The notes: generated by a model not told the origin, from the letters alone. A DNA stretch of 64,000 bases from an uncultured Steroidobacter sp. (GCF_937958065.1 NZ_CALFXI010000004.1:45084-109083); one strand, 5' to 3'; numbered from the stretch's first letter, positions 31,581-41,321 are shown. Program-made: numbers and translations.

Positions 31581-31944
31581 GCGATGAGCACGTCCACCGC
31601 GCCGCTACTCCCGGAATGTGTTGTGCCAAAACGGCGCCATTCAACCGACCGTCCCGGCCTTCAGGCCACGCCCTTGTGCACCCGAACTCGGCACCTTGAG
31701 AATATGTCGTTGTTTCGAGTCAGGCCGCGGCGCAGACCACCCAATGCGCGACTCGTGTAGAAAGTTCCGCACCGCCACCCCGCCGCGGCGGGGCTGTACC
31801 CAAACGCTCCACAAGTGGTACGTTATGACGTACTTTTCCCAAGTTTTACCGTACGTTATACGCTTCGGCCGCGGCGTGCAGTACACTGCGCCGCTCTGCG
31901 CTAACGGTGGCCATGACGGCAGCCCAGCAACAAGCCAAAGACCC
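31581..31944. other. Intergenic region between divergent receiver genes
   Basis: About 360 bases separate two receiver genes pointing away from each other. No coding frame in it has family similarity. It should carry the promoters for both signalling transcripts. Its plus-strand end is clearly richer in A and T than its surroundings and contains the repeated GTACGTTAT elements annotated separately. Confidence 0.55.
31818..31861 (+). promoter_or_regulatory. Palindrome plus direct repeat upstream of receiver gene, possible operator/promoter
   Basis: GTACGTTATGACGTAC (31818-31833) is a perfect inverted repeat with 6-base arms. GTACGTTAT recurs at 31851-31859. Between them TTTTCC (31834-31839) and TTATAC (31856-31861) are spaced 16 bases, as a weak -35/-10 pair would be. 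The second copy overlaps the -10. The receiver gene starts at 31945. The regulator is unknown. Confidence 0.45.
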
Positions 31945-32346
31945 ATGACACTTCAGCACTCGGGACCCGCGCGCGTACTCATCGTCGAAGACGAAATGCT
32001 GGTGCGCATGTTTGCAGTGGATGCCCTGGAAGACGTGGGCTTCCAAGTGCTGCAGGCGGGCGATGCCGGCGAAGCCACCGCCGCTCTGGCCGATGCACCG
32101 GAGGTATCGGCGGTGATCGTCGACATGGGATTGCCGGATCGACCCGGCGACCAGTTCGCGGCGGAGATGCGCGCCAAGCTGCAGAATCTGCCGATCCTCA
32201 TTGCCAGTGGCCGAAGCGAGCGCGAGCTGAAGGATAAATTCGCGGCGGACCAGCGCATCGGCGTGCTGGTGAAGCCGTACACCGCATCCATGCTCATCAA
32301 CTCGCTCGCGTCCCTGGGTGTGGCGGCCCCCTCACCTCAGGACTGA
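31945..32346 (+). CDS. Stand-alone receiver-domain response regulator
   Basis: Protein of 133 residues: LIVEDEMLVRM, phospho-acceptor Asp60 in AVIVDMGLPDRPGD, Ser/Ala in LIASGRS, Lys in VLVKPYTAS. No output domain. It is divergent from the kinase cluster and shares its control region, so it may be a further target of one of the hybrid kinases. The upstream in-frame extension to 31618 is not coding in appearance. Confidence 0.88.
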   Translation: MTLQHSGPARVLIVEDEMLVRMFAVDALEDVGFQVLQAGDAGEATAALADAPEVSAVIVDMGLPDRPGDQFAAEMRAKLQNLPILIASGRSERELKDKFAADQRIGVLVKPYTASMLINSLASLGVAAPSPQD

Positions 32347-32355
32347 CCGCACGCG

Positions 32356-32538
32356 TCAGTGACTCCGGCTCCATTCATCGGGCCGGTTCTCCTCCTTCAC
32401 ACGCTGCGGATCCTTGGCCTCGCCCTTGCGATAACCGCGCTCGAACTTCCGTTTGCGGAACACGAAGATGGTCAGCGCGAGCGCCAGCGCAATCAGTACC
32501 ACGACGGCGGCAAAATGCTGTTGGAAAAATTCCTGCAT
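32356..32538 (-). CDS. Small single-span membrane protein
   Basis: Protein of 60 residues: a short N-terminus, one membrane helix (FAAVVVLIALALALTIFVF), then a strongly basic/acidic cytoplasmic tail (RKRKFERGYRKGEAKDPQR). GGGG lies nine bases upstream of the ATG. It is convergent with the receiver gene with a 9-base gap. No family recognised; it could modulate a membrane partner. Confidence 0.65.
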   Translation of the reverse strand: MQEFFQQHFAAVVVLIALALALTIFVFRKRKFERGYRKGEAKDPQRVKEENRPDEWSRSH

Positions 32539-32613
32539 GACGCATACCCCTGCAACCTTCTGTCAGAGGTAACGGCTGAGCGAGTGGCGATGTTTCCCCG
32601 CCGCAGGCCTTGC

Positions 32614-32691
32614 TCAGCGCTTGCGCCTGGCCCGCAGCCAGATCACGGCGATCACGACGACGATGAGCAGCAGAATGATGACGACGCGCAA
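32614..32691 (-). CDS. Possible 25-residue single-span microprotein
   Basis: A TTG-started frame reads RVVIILLLIVVVIAVIWL followed by RARRKR and a stop: a textbook one-helix membrane microprotein with a basic tail. GGAG lies ten bases upstream of the TTG, inside the last codons of the nucleotidyltransferase gene, so translation could be coupled. It is too short for family assignment. The hydrophobic-then-basic pattern makes chance less likely, but it is unproven. Confidence 0.4.
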   Translation of the reverse strand: MRVVIILLLIVVVIAVIWLRARRKR

Positions 32692-32695
32692 TCTT

Positions 32696-33316
32696 TTAGT
32701 TCTCCACGCTGTGAGTCGTTTCGGCCCGCTGAAAGCGCTCGTTCAGCGCGGCCAGATCTTCGGGCGTATCCAGATCGATGGCCGCATTCGCCATGGGCAC
32801 GCGGACCAGACGGTAATTGTTACGTTCGAGCACCATGCGCGCACCCTGATCGCCGCGTAGCTCGGCGAGCTCGGTGAAACACAAGCGCGGAAAGATTGCA
32901 GGCACACCGACGCGTTGCTCGTAGACGCTGGCCGCGATCATGCTTTCCTCACCTTTCCAGGCGCTCACCAGGCGCTTCAGATCGTCGGCGGTCACCGCCA
33001 CCTGATCGCCGAGCAGCACCATCGCCGCATGACAGGCCGGTGGCAACGATGCGACGCCGAAGCGCAGCGACGAAGCCATGCCCTCTTCCCAATGGCGATT
33101 GACGATGACCGACGCCGGCGAATGCGCCAGCAGGTGGGTCATCTCTCGCGCATGCGCGCCCACCACGACCGTTACGGCGTGACCGGCAACGGCCACCGCG
33201 TTCGCGACGACGATATGCAACGCGGGCCGGCCGGCGAGTTTCACGAGTTGCTTGGGTTGACCCAGGCGCCGGGACGCGCCAGCGGCCAGCACCAGGACAT
33301 GAGGGGGGGCGGACAT
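32696..33316 (-). CDS. MobA/MocA-like nucleotidyltransferase
   Basis: Protein of 206 residues with the nucleotide-binding VLAAGASRRLGQPKQLV motif, VVVGAH, an acidic metal site in MVLLGDQV (rather than GDMP) and the C-terminal AAIDLDTPEDLAAL. This matches the MocA family, which transfers CMP or GMP to molybdopterin, although other sugar or cofactor substrates are possible. No molybdoenzyme gene is present in the window. It is divergent from the deformylase gene. Confidence 0.85.
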   Translation of the reverse strand: MSAPPHVLVLAAGASRRLGQPKQLVKLAGRPALHIVVANAVAVAGHAVTVVVGAHAREMTHLLAHSPASVIVNRHWEEGMASSLRFGVASLPPACHAAMVLLGDQVAVTADDLKRLVSAWKGEESMIAASVYEQRVGVPAIFPRLCFTELAELRGDQGARMVLERNNYRLVRVPMANAAIDLDTPEDLAALNERFQRAETTHSVEN

Positions 33317-33410
33317 GAGTGACGGTTGGATGACAGACGTTTTGGGTCAAGCTCCGGGGCGGTTCGGCGATACTATACTGTTATCTCACTCCACTCCCCC
33401 GCGACGAGCT

Positions 33411-33944
33411 ATGTCGGTCCGACCGGTCTTGAGAATGGGCGATCCCGTGCTGCTGCAGGTAGCGAAGCCCGTGGAAAGCTTCGACACGCCCGAGCTGCAC
33501 GCCCTGCTGCAGGATATGAAAGACACGATGGCCGCGCTGAACGGCGCCGGCATCGCGGCTCCGCAGATCGGGGTGTCGCTGCAGGTCGTGATCTTCGGTG
33601 TCGGCAGGAATCCGCGCTATCCGCAAGCCGAAGAGGTTCCGTATACGGAATTGATCAATCCGGTGCTGGAGCCACTGACCGACGCGATGGAGGACGGCTG
33701 GGAAGGTTGCCTGTCCGTGCCGGGCATGCGCGGCCTGGTGCCCCGCTACAGCAAGCTGCGGTATCGCGGCTTCGACCCCACCGGCCAGCCCATCGACCGC
33801 ACCGTGGATGGTTTTCACGCACGCGTCGTGCAACACGAAGTCGATCACCTGCACGGCATTCTGTATCCCATGCGCATCCGCGATCTGCGCAATTTTGGTT
33901 TCAACGAAGCTTTGTTCCCCGGTCAGCCGCTGGTCGATGACTGA
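33411..33944 (+). CDS. def: Peptide deformylase
   Basis: Protein of 177 residues with all three deformylase motifs: GAGIAAPQIG, EGCLSVPG (metal Cys) and QHEVDHLHG (two metal His and catalytic Glu). It removes the formyl group from new polypeptides. I chose the ATG at 33411; a GATACTATACTG stretch at 33368-33379 is a good -10-like element just upstream. No fmt neighbour, so this may be a second deformylase copy away from the usual def-fmt operon. Confidence 0.93.
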   Translation: MSVRPVLRMGDPVLLQVAKPVESFDTPELHALLQDMKDTMAALNGAGIAAPQIGVSLQVVIFGVGRNPRYPQAEEVPYTELINPVLEPLTDAMEDGWEGCLSVPGMRGLVPRYSKLRYRGFDPTGQPIDRTVDGFHARVVQHEVDHLHGILYPMRIRDLRNFGFNEALFPGQPLVDD

Positions 33945-33980
33945 GCCAGCGCTGACTGCCCTTTCCAGCCGGAGCATTTC

Positions 33981-35459
33981 ATGGCCGCCGCCCCACAGAG
34001 CACGCTTTCCCTTCGCGATCCGAGTTTGTTTCGCCAGCAGGCCTTCGTCGGCGGGCGCTGGGTGGATGCAGCCGGGGGCGAGGTAAAACAAGTCCTCAAT
34101 CCCGCCAACGGACAACTCATCGGCACCGTGCCGAATTGCGGCGCCAGGGAAGCGCGCGAAGCCATCGAGGCCGCCGATAAGGCACTGCCGGACTGGCGCT
34201 CGCGTACCGCGAAAGCTCGCGCGCAACTGTTACGTAAATGGTTCGACCTGATCATGGCGAATCAGGAAGACCTCGCCGTGCTCATGACCGTCGAACAAGG
34301 CAAGCCTCTGGCCGAAAGCCGGGGCGAGATCGCGTATGCGGCTTCGTTCATCGAGTGGTTCGCAGAGGAAGGCAAGCGCGTCTATGGCGATGTGATTCCG
34401 TCGCACGGCCCGGACAAGCGCATCGTCGTGCTGAAGCAGCCCATCGGTGTCTGTGCCGCGATCACGCCCTGGAACTTCCCGACCGCGATGATCACTCGCA
34501 AGGTCGGCCCGGCACTCGCGGCCGGCTGCACCATGGTCATCAAGCCAGCCGAGTTGACGCCGTACTCGGCGCTCGCGCTGTGCGTGCTCGCCGAAAAGGC
34601 GGGCTTGCCTCCTGGCGTCATCTCGGTCGTCACGGGCGACGCAAAACCGATCGGCGCGGAGTTCACGAGCAATCCGCTGGTGCGCAAGCTGACGTTCACG
34701 GGCTCGACCGGCGTCGGCAAGCTGCTGATGTCCCAATGCGCCGGCACGGTGAAGAAAATTTCGCTGGAGCTGGGCGGCAACGCGCCCTTCATCGTGTTCG
34801 ATGACGCGGACCTCGAGCCCGCCATCAATGGCGCCATCGCATCGAAATATCGCAATGCCGGCCAGACCTGCGTCTGCGCCAATCGAATCTACGTGCAGAG
34901 CGGCATCTATGACCGCTTCGCCGCCCGGCTCGCGGAGAAGGTGGCCGCGATGAAGGTGGGCAACGGCTTGGATCAGGGCACGATCATCGGGCCGCTGATC
35001 GAAGAGAAGGCGGTCGCCAAAGTCGAAGAGCACGTGCGCGATGCCGTGAGCAAAGGCGCGAAGATCGTGGTCGGCGGCAAACGCGCCGAGGGCGGTGGCC
35101 ACTTCTATGTGCCCACGGTTCTCACCGACGTGAAGGCCGACATGCTGGCCATGCGCGAAGAAACATTCGGCCCGGTCGCGCCGCTGATGAAGTTCGAGAC
35201 CGAGGAAGAAGTCATCCGGCTGGCGAACTCCACCGAGTTCGGCCTGGCTTCTTATTTCTACACTCGCGACCTGGCGCGCGCGTGGCGGGTCGCCGAGGCA
35301 TTGGAGAGCGGCATCGTCGGCATCAACGAAGGCATCATCTCCACCGAAGTCGCGCCGTTCGGCGGCGTCAAGGAAAGCGGCATCGGCCGCGAAGGCTCCA
35401 AGTACGGCATCGAGGACTACCTCGAGATCAAGTACCTGTGCATCGGCGGGGTCAGCTGA
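33981..35459 (+). CDS. gabD: NAD(P)-dependent succinate-semialdehyde dehydrogenase
   Basis: Protein of 492 residues. It has the aldehyde dehydrogenase motifs TPWNFP, FTGSTGVGK, the catalytic Glu in LELGGNAPF and the nucleophile Cys in NAGQTCVCANR. Closest in pattern to GabD enzymes, which oxidise succinate semialdehyde to succinate. GGAG lies just upstream of the ATG. The stop overlaps the start of an OsmC-family gene by 1 nt, so an operon with two OsmC proteins is likely. Confidence 0.9.
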   Translation: MAAAPQSTLSLRDPSLFRQQAFVGGRWVDAAGGEVKQVLNPANGQLIGTVPNCGAREAREAIEAADKALPDWRSRTAKARAQLLRKWFDLIMANQEDLAVLMTVEQGKPLAESRGEIAYAASFIEWFAEEGKRVYGDVIPSHGPDKRIVVLKQPIGVCAAITPWNFPTAMITRKVGPALAAGCTMVIKPAELTPYSALALCVLAEKAGLPPGVISVVTGDAKPIGAEFTSNPLVRKLTFTGSTGVGKLLMSQCAGTVKKISLELGGNAPFIVFDDADLEPAINGAIASKYRNAGQTCVCANRIYVQSGIYDRFAARLAEKVAAMKVGNGLDQGTIIGPLIEEKAVAKVEEHVRDAVSKGAKIVVGGKRAEGGGHFYVPTVLTDVKADMLAMREETFGPVAPLMKFETEEEVIRLANSTEFGLASYFYTRDLARAWRVAEALESGIVGINEGIISTEVAPFGGVKESGIGREGSKYGIEDYLEIKYLCIGGVS

Positions 35460-35902
35460 TGAAAGCTCGCGTCAAATGGGTTCAGGACGTCATGTTCGTC
35501 GGCGAATCCGGCTCCGGGCATTCCGTCGTGATGGACGGCGCGCCCGACGCCGGCGGCCGGAACATGGGATTCCGGCCGATGGAAATGCTGCTGCTGGGAT
35601 TGGGCGGCTGCTCGGCCTTCGATGTCATGCTGATCCTGAAGCGCGGTCGGGAGTCGGTGACCGATTGCGTCGTCGAAATCGACGCCGAGCGCGCCACCAC
35701 GGATCCGAAGGTATTCACCAGGATTCAGATGCATTACACCGTGACCGGCCAGTCACTCGACCGCAAGAAGGTCGAGCGCGCCGTGGCGCTGTCGGCCGAG
35801 AAATACTGCTCGGCCAGCGCCATCATGGCGAAGACCGCCGAGCTCACGCACACCATCACTCTCGTCGAGTCTCAACCCACTTCCACTGGAGCAACGGCAT
35901 GA
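35459..35902 (+). CDS. OsmC-family protein (YhfA-like)
   Basis: Protein of 147 residues. The OsmC fold motifs are GFRPMEMLLLGLGGCSAFD with the first reactive Cys and SAEKYCSASAIM with the second. Two conserved Cys act in peroxide or hydropersulfide reduction in the family. The ATG overlaps the gabD stop (TGATG), and its own stop overlaps the next OsmC gene (ATGA). Confidence 0.88.
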   Translation: MKARVKWVQDVMFVGESGSGHSVVMDGAPDAGGRNMGFRPMEMLLLGLGGCSAFDVMLILKRGRESVTDCVVEIDAERATTDPKVFTRIQMHYTVTGQSLDRKKVERAVALSAEKYCSASAIMAKTAELTHTITLVESQPTSTGATA

Positions 35903-36330
35903 AACGCACTGCATCCGCCGTCTGGAATGGCGGCCTGAAAGATGGCAAGGGTTCGATCTCCACCGAAAGCGGCGTGCTCAGGGACGCACAGTATTCGTTT
36001 GCGACTCGCTTCGAAGAAGCCAAGGGCACCAACCCGGAGGAGCTGATCGGCGCGGCTCATGCCGCCTGTTTCAGCATGGCGCTGTCGGCGCAGCTCGGCA
36101 CGGAGAACAAGACGGCCGAGAAAATTGAAACGGAGGCCGCGGTAACCCTGCTGAAAACCGACGCCGGCTTCACCGTGACCGCCGTGCATTTGAAAGTGCG
36201 CGCCAAGGTTCCCGGCATTACACCTCCGGACTTCCTGAAGGCCGCCGAAGCTGCCAAGGCAGGCTGCCCGATCTCTCGCCTGCTGAAGGCGGAGATTACG
36301 ATGGAGGCGAAGCTCGAAGGCTGGACTTGA
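35899..36330 (+). CDS. osmC: OsmC-family peroxiredoxin
   Basis: Protein of 143 residues with the canonical OsmC layout: a short N-terminal strand (RTASAVWNGGLKDGKGSIS), TNPEELIGAAHAACFSMALS carrying the first Cys, and AAEAAKAGCPISRLL carrying the second. OsmC reduces organic hydroperoxides. The start overlaps the upstream OsmC-like gene by 4 nt, making two different OsmC branches in one transcript after gabD. Confidence 0.9.
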   Translation: MKRTASAVWNGGLKDGKGSISTESGVLRDAQYSFATRFEEAKGTNPEELIGAAHAACFSMALSAQLGTENKTAEKIETEAAVTLLKTDAGFTVTAVHLKVRAKVPGITPPDFLKAAEAAKAGCPISRLLKAEITMEAKLEGWT

Positions 36331-36336
36331 TGAAGC

Positions 36337-36362
36337 GGCGTTAGCTCTTCGGAGTTAACGCC
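36337..36362. terminator. TTCG-loop hairpin between convergent osmC and Rpn-like genes
   Basis: GGCGTTAGCTC (36337-36347), loop TTCG, GAGTTAACGCC (36352-36362): 11 pairs with one G-T wobble. A stable tetraloop hairpin just past the osmC stop and overlapping the last codons of the opposite gene. It suits a bidirectional terminator; no T-run follows on the plus strand. Confidence 0.6.
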
Positions 36363-37207
36363 TCTTCCAGGCTTGCCGCGGTCAGCAGGCGATCGGCGAT
36401 CGCGTCCAGCTCCTCGCTGGACTTGGAGGCGATTTGTTGCTTCACCTCCTCGCTTAGCGAACCGAACCGGGCCGTGAGTAGGCGCACGACAACGGCCGTG
36501 CGCCCCTGGGCACGCCCTTCCGCTACGTAGTGCTTCGCGAAGTCACTCTGATACTCATATTTGAATGGAAGCATGGTCTGTGACAGTACCTTACGGACCG
36601 CCTCGCTGACTGAGTTTATAACCAAATCAAGATATAACCTGGAACGGTCGGCGTCGAGTTCGGCGCTGACCCCCTGCGCAAGGGCCGCAATACGCGCCGC
36701 TTTGGTCACGTCGGGATCGTGGCCATGCGCCATCGCCGACAGCACCGTCAGCTCCGGATCCAGCGCGGCGTCAACTGCATCAAGCACCTCAGGAACCAGG
36801 TCCGGGCTGAGGATCCGCGGAGCAAACATATTCTTGCACCCCAGCTGCACGGGCTTCGCGGCCCAGCGCGCGACGGCAGGATCCGTGCACACGACGAGCA
36901 GGCACACCGGACAGCGCCAGCGCGCACGCAGGTTGGCAACGTACGCGGGCCAAACAAAGCGCTTCCTATCGTCCCGCGACAGCTGTACCTCCACGATGAT
37001 GCCGAGGGTCGAGGCGCCGTCGGAAAGCGACAGCACCAGATCCGCGCGATATTCCGTGGGCTGCACCTCGGTAAGATCTGCGCAGTCGACCTTCACGTCG
37101 CTGTACTCCGGCAACGGGACGTCCAACACATCGCGCATGAGGTTGGGCGCAAGTTGCGGGCGATTGCGAAACAGCTGGAGCAGGGTTTCGTGTTGTTGTG
37201 ATGGCAT
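36341..37207 (-). CDS. Rpn/DUF4351-type putative nuclease
   Basis: Protein of 288 residues. The N-terminal part looks like a PD-(D/E)XK nuclease: YRADLVLSL (Asp), GIIVEVQLSRDDRKR (Glu and Gln), YVANLRARW. The C-terminus (VRLLTARFGSLSEEV, ELDAIADRLLTAASLEEAL) matches DUF4351. Related Rpn proteins in Escherichia coli promote RecA-independent recombination. It stands alone, with no transposon ends or tRNA nearby. The gene's 3' end overlaps the hairpin at 36337-36362. Confidence 0.78.
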   Translation of the reverse strand: MPSQQHETLLQLFRNRPQLAPNLMRDVLDVPLPEYSDVKVDCADLTEVQPTEYRADLVLSLSDGASTLGIIVEVQLSRDDRKRFVWPAYVANLRARWRCPVCLLVVCTDPAVARWAAKPVQLGCKNMFAPRILSPDLVPEVLDAVDAALDPELTVLSAMAHGHDPDVTKAARIAALAQGVSAELDADRSRLYLDLVINSVSEAVRKVLSQTMLPFKYEYQSDFAKHYVAEGRAQGRTAVVVRLLTARFGSLSEEVKQQIASKSSEELDAIADRLLTAASLEEALTPKS

Positions 37208-37289
37208 GCACGAAGCCTATAGGGAGGCTCATGCAGGGCGTGACCTGAATTTTGCGGCTAAGAAACGAATTATCGGCGTCGAATACACA

Positions 37290-38471
37290 CTAGGATATTG
37301 TGCGTCGAATCCACAGATAACAAATCAAGGCAAGCGCCGCGCCCGCGGTCATGATCGCGGCGAGTGTATGAACCGTGCCGTCATTGAAGATGGCGACGGC
37401 AATGCCGGCGCAGGTTGTCAGCGCCGACTGCGTCGCACCCATCAACGCCGATGCAGTACCTGCAGCACGACCGTGTGGAGCGAGAGCGAGGGCAGAAACG
37501 TTGGGGCCGACGCGGCCGACAGTGACGAAGAACAGAAGCTGCAGCGACACGACCGCCCATAACGGCAAAGCAAACATCCAGCTCAATATCAGCAAAGCCA
37601 GGCCGAGCAGCGGCGACGCCCAAACATATCTGGCCAGCACCTGCCGAGGCGTCATCGTCTGCAGCGCGCGCATGTTCAACATGCTGGCCGACATGAATGC
37701 CAGCCCGTTCAATCCAATCAGCGCGCCGAACTGCTGGGCCGACAGCCCGTAGTTCTGCGTGATCACCGTGGGCGCGCCGGTGACGTAACAGAACATCGAC
37801 GCCATCGAGAACCCGAGCAGCAGCGAAAGCGCCATGAAGTGACGATCGCGACTCAACCGCGCGTAGTTGCGCAGAATGTCGGCGAAGCTCACCGAGTTAT
37901 CGGGCGTCACATGGGATTCCGTGAGCACGCGATGCATGGTCAGCATCAACGTCAGCGCAATCGCAACCTGCACCACGAACGTGGCGCGCCAACCGAAGTG
38001 TGTGACGATCACGCCGCCGACCGCAGGCGCGAGCACCGGACCGAGCGCGACGATCATGGTGAGCGTCGTGAAGGCGCGAGCCGCTTCGTGAGGCTCACAG
38101 CGATCGCGCACGATCGCGCGACCGATCACCAAACCCGCACAACCGCCCAGCGCCTGCACCACCCGCATCACCGTCAGCATGGTCATGTTGACGGCCAACG
38201 CGCAGCCGAGCGCGCCGATCATGTAGACGGCAAAGCCGACATACAACGGCGGCTTGCGACCGAAGCGATCGCTGATCGGCCCATAGAACAGCTGGCCGAC
38301 GGCGATGCCGACGATGAAAGCCGCCATCGTGACCTCCACCCCGCGGGTGGCGAAGTCACGTTCGATGGCGGGAAAGCCGGGCAGATACATGTCGATCGAG
38401 ACCGGCCCGATGGCGGTCATCGCAGCGACGAGTATCAGCCAGCCGGGTAAGCGACGTGGCGATCGGGTCAC
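37290..38471 (-). CDS. Bcr/CflA-family multidrug efflux transporter (MFS)
   Basis: Protein of 393 residues with about 12 membrane helices. Recognisable motifs are SIDMYLPGFPAI in helix 1, GPISDRFGRKPPLYVG (MFS loop 2-3) and VQALGGCAGLVIGRAIVRD. Bcr/CflA pumps export small drugs and sulfonamide-type compounds by proton antiport. The GTG start at 38471 overlaps the fghA stop as GTGA, so it is co-expressed with the formaldehyde-detoxification gene. Confidence 0.9.
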   Translation of the reverse strand: MTRSPRRLPGWLILVAAMTAIGPVSIDMYLPGFPAIERDFATRGVEVTMAAFIVGIAVGQLFYGPISDRFGRKPPLYVGFAVYMIGALGCALAVNMTMLTVMRVVQALGGCAGLVIGRAIVRDRCEPHEAARAFTTLTMIVALGPVLAPAVGGVIVTHFGWRATFVVQVAIALTLMLTMHRVLTESHVTPDNSVSFADILRNYARLSRDRHFMALSLLLGFSMASMFCYVTGAPTVITQNYGLSAQQFGALIGLNGLAFMSASMLNMRALQTMTPRQVLARYVWASPLLGLALLILSWMFALPLWAVVSLQLLFFVTVGRVGPNVSALALAPHGRAAGTASALMGATQSALTTCAGIAVAIFNDGTVHTLAAIMTAGAALALICYLWIRRTIS

Positions 38472-39313
38472 GCGGAGCTCAGTTGCCTCGCGTGATGGCG
38501 CAGATGATCTTCCATGAAGGTGGCGATGAAGTAATAACCGTGGTCATAGCCCGGATGCATGCGGAACTGCAGCTCGCTGCCCGATTCCCGCACGGCGTCC
38601 GCGAACAGATCCGGCTTCAGCTGTTCGGTGAGGAATTTGTCGCGCGCGCCCTGATCGATGAGGATAGGTCGGTCATACCGCTGCGAGCGGATCAGCTCGC
38701 TGGCGTCGTATTGGCTCCATTGGCCGCGGTCTTCGCCCAGATAGCCGGCGAACGCTTTGAGCCCCCACGGTGCCTGCATCGGTGCCGAAATCGGGGCGAA
38801 CGCCGAGACCGACAGATACTGCTGCCGGTTGCGCAGGGCGCACACGAGCGCGCCATGGCCGCCCATCGAGTGACCGAAGATGCCCTGTCGGTCCGCGCGA
38901 CCCGAGCCCAGCGACGCGACGATCTCCGGCAACTCGCGCGTGACATAGCTGTACATGCGATAGTTCTGCGACCACGGCTCTTGCGTGGCATCGACATAGA
39001 AGCCCGCGCCCAATCCGAAGTCCCAATTGGCATCGTCGCCCGGAAAGCGCGTCTTGCGCGGGCTGGTATCCGGCGCGACCAGCATCAATCCCAGCTCGGC
39101 CGCCACCCGCTGCGCGCCCGCTTTGACGATGAATGTTTCTTCGGTGCAGGTCAGGCCGGCCAGGTAGTAGAGGACCGGCACCTTCTCCTGCTCCGCCTGC
39201 GGCGGCACGAACACTGAAAAACGCATCTCGGTGCGACACTCGCGCGACTCGTGCGAATAGAAGCGCACCCAGCCGCCGAAACAGGCATGCTCCGAAATCA
39301 GATTGAGTGTCAT
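38468..39313 (-). CDS. fghA: S-formylglutathione hydrolase
   Basis: Protein of 281 residues, the family's usual length. Motifs: VLYYLAGLTCTEE, the nucleophile in GIFGHSMGGHGAL, YDHGYYFIATFMEDH with the catalytic His near the end. It hydrolyses S-formylglutathione to formate and glutathione, the second step after FrmA. GGAGG eight bases upstream supports the ATG at 39313. It lies 31 nt downstream of frmA and overlaps the efflux gene. Confidence 0.95.
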   Translation of the reverse strand: MTLNLISEHACFGGWVRFYSHESRECRTEMRFSVFVPPQAEQEKVPVLYYLAGLTCTEETFIVKAGAQRVAAELGLMLVAPDTSPRKTRFPGDDANWDFGLGAGFYVDATQEPWSQNYRMYSYVTRELPEIVASLGSGRADRQGIFGHSMGGHGALVCALRNRQQYLSVSAFAPISAPMQAPWGLKAFAGYLGEDRGQWSQYDASELIRSQRYDRPILIDQGARDKFLTEQLKPDLFADAVRESGSELQFRMHPGYDHGYYFIATFMEDHLRHHARQLSSA

Positions 39314-39344
39314 GACGAGCGCCTCCGCTTGACTGAAGGTTGGA

Positions 39345-40454
<1,110 letters not shown>

Positions 40455-40526
40455 GTCGGGCGATGCTGGTGTCGGTGATGGAAGGGAATGGGATTGTCCT
40501 CCTTCGGGCGGGGTCGCGCCACCCGC

Positions 40527-41321
40527 TTAGAAGCGCAGGTGCAGCTCGAGCACGGCGCCGTCGTCCACGACCTGCACAGCTAGCGCCGGTTGCGACGCTG
40601 ACAGCCCCATGAAAGCGTCGTTGACGAACGAGGCGATGAAATTGCCGAGCGCCATGCTGACCAGCGTGTCGGACGGATAGTGCCAGCCCGCTTCGATGCG
40701 GGCCCATGAGGTGCCGATCGTAAGTGCATGCAATCCGACATCGAGTGCGGTGCGCGCACCGTCCGACATTTCTATCGGCTGCAGGTTGCGAGACGCGAGT
40801 CGTGTGTGGACCGCGGACGAGGACGTGTGGCCGGAAGGAAAGCTCGCACTGTCGTGACCGTTCGGCCGCTCGCGATCGACCGCATCCTTCGTCAGGTTGG
40901 TGATCTTGCCAGTGGCGCTCACCGCGGCCACGCTCACCAATGTTCCTTTCAACTTGTTGAGGATCCATTCGCCAGGCTCGGGCCCGCTGGGCGTCGCCAG
41001 AATGGTCACGTAGTGAGCGATGCTGGACGCGGAGCGCAGATCGTCGCTCCACTGTTCGGCGCTGTGCTCCGAGCCGAACACCGGGGTGTGATCGCGAGCC
41101 CAATCGGATGTGCGCCGATCGAAGTCATCGATCTGAAATGCCGCTGCCCCGAGCAGCGGCCCCCAGGTCCAGGGATCCTTGGCGGCGTTCACAGCGGATT
41201 CCCGGACCTGCTTCCATCCGGGCGCGATGGTGGCCCGTTCACCCCAGCCGTTGCCATCCGGCAAGCTGGCACATCCGGACAGCAGCAGCACGCACAAGAC
41301 GATCGCAGATCGTGACGACAT
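40527..41321 (-). CDS. PAP2-family phosphatase lipoprotein
   Basis: Protein of 264 residues. Signal with lipobox VLLLSGC. The PAP2 signature is complete: KDAVDRERPNG, SFPSGHTSS and RIEAGWHYPSD. It probably dephosphorylates lipid phosphates or isoprenoid pyrophosphates at the envelope. ATG at 41321 is preferred; a GTG three codons upstream is possible. It follows the efflux operon but is separated from it by 24 nt in the same direction, so read-through is likely. Confidence 0.88.
   Translation of the reverse strand: MSSRSAIVLCVLLLSGCASLPDGNGWGERATIAPGWKQVRESAVNAAKDPWTWGPLLGAAAFQIDDFDRRTSDWARDHTPVFGSEHSAEQWSDDLRSASSIAHYVTILATPSGPEPGEWILNKLKGTLVSVAAVSATGKITNLTKDAVDRERPNGHDSASFPSGHTSSSAVHTRLASRNLQPIEMSDGARTALDVGLHALTIGTSWARIEAGWHYPSDTLVSMALGNFIASFVNDAFMGLSASQPALAVQVVDDGAVLELHLRF

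Noticed and set aside
36341..37207. Calling the Rpn/DUF4351 gene a transposase
   Set aside because: No terminal repeats or target duplication are visible, and Rpn proteins are nucleases related to, but distinct from, mobile-element transposases.
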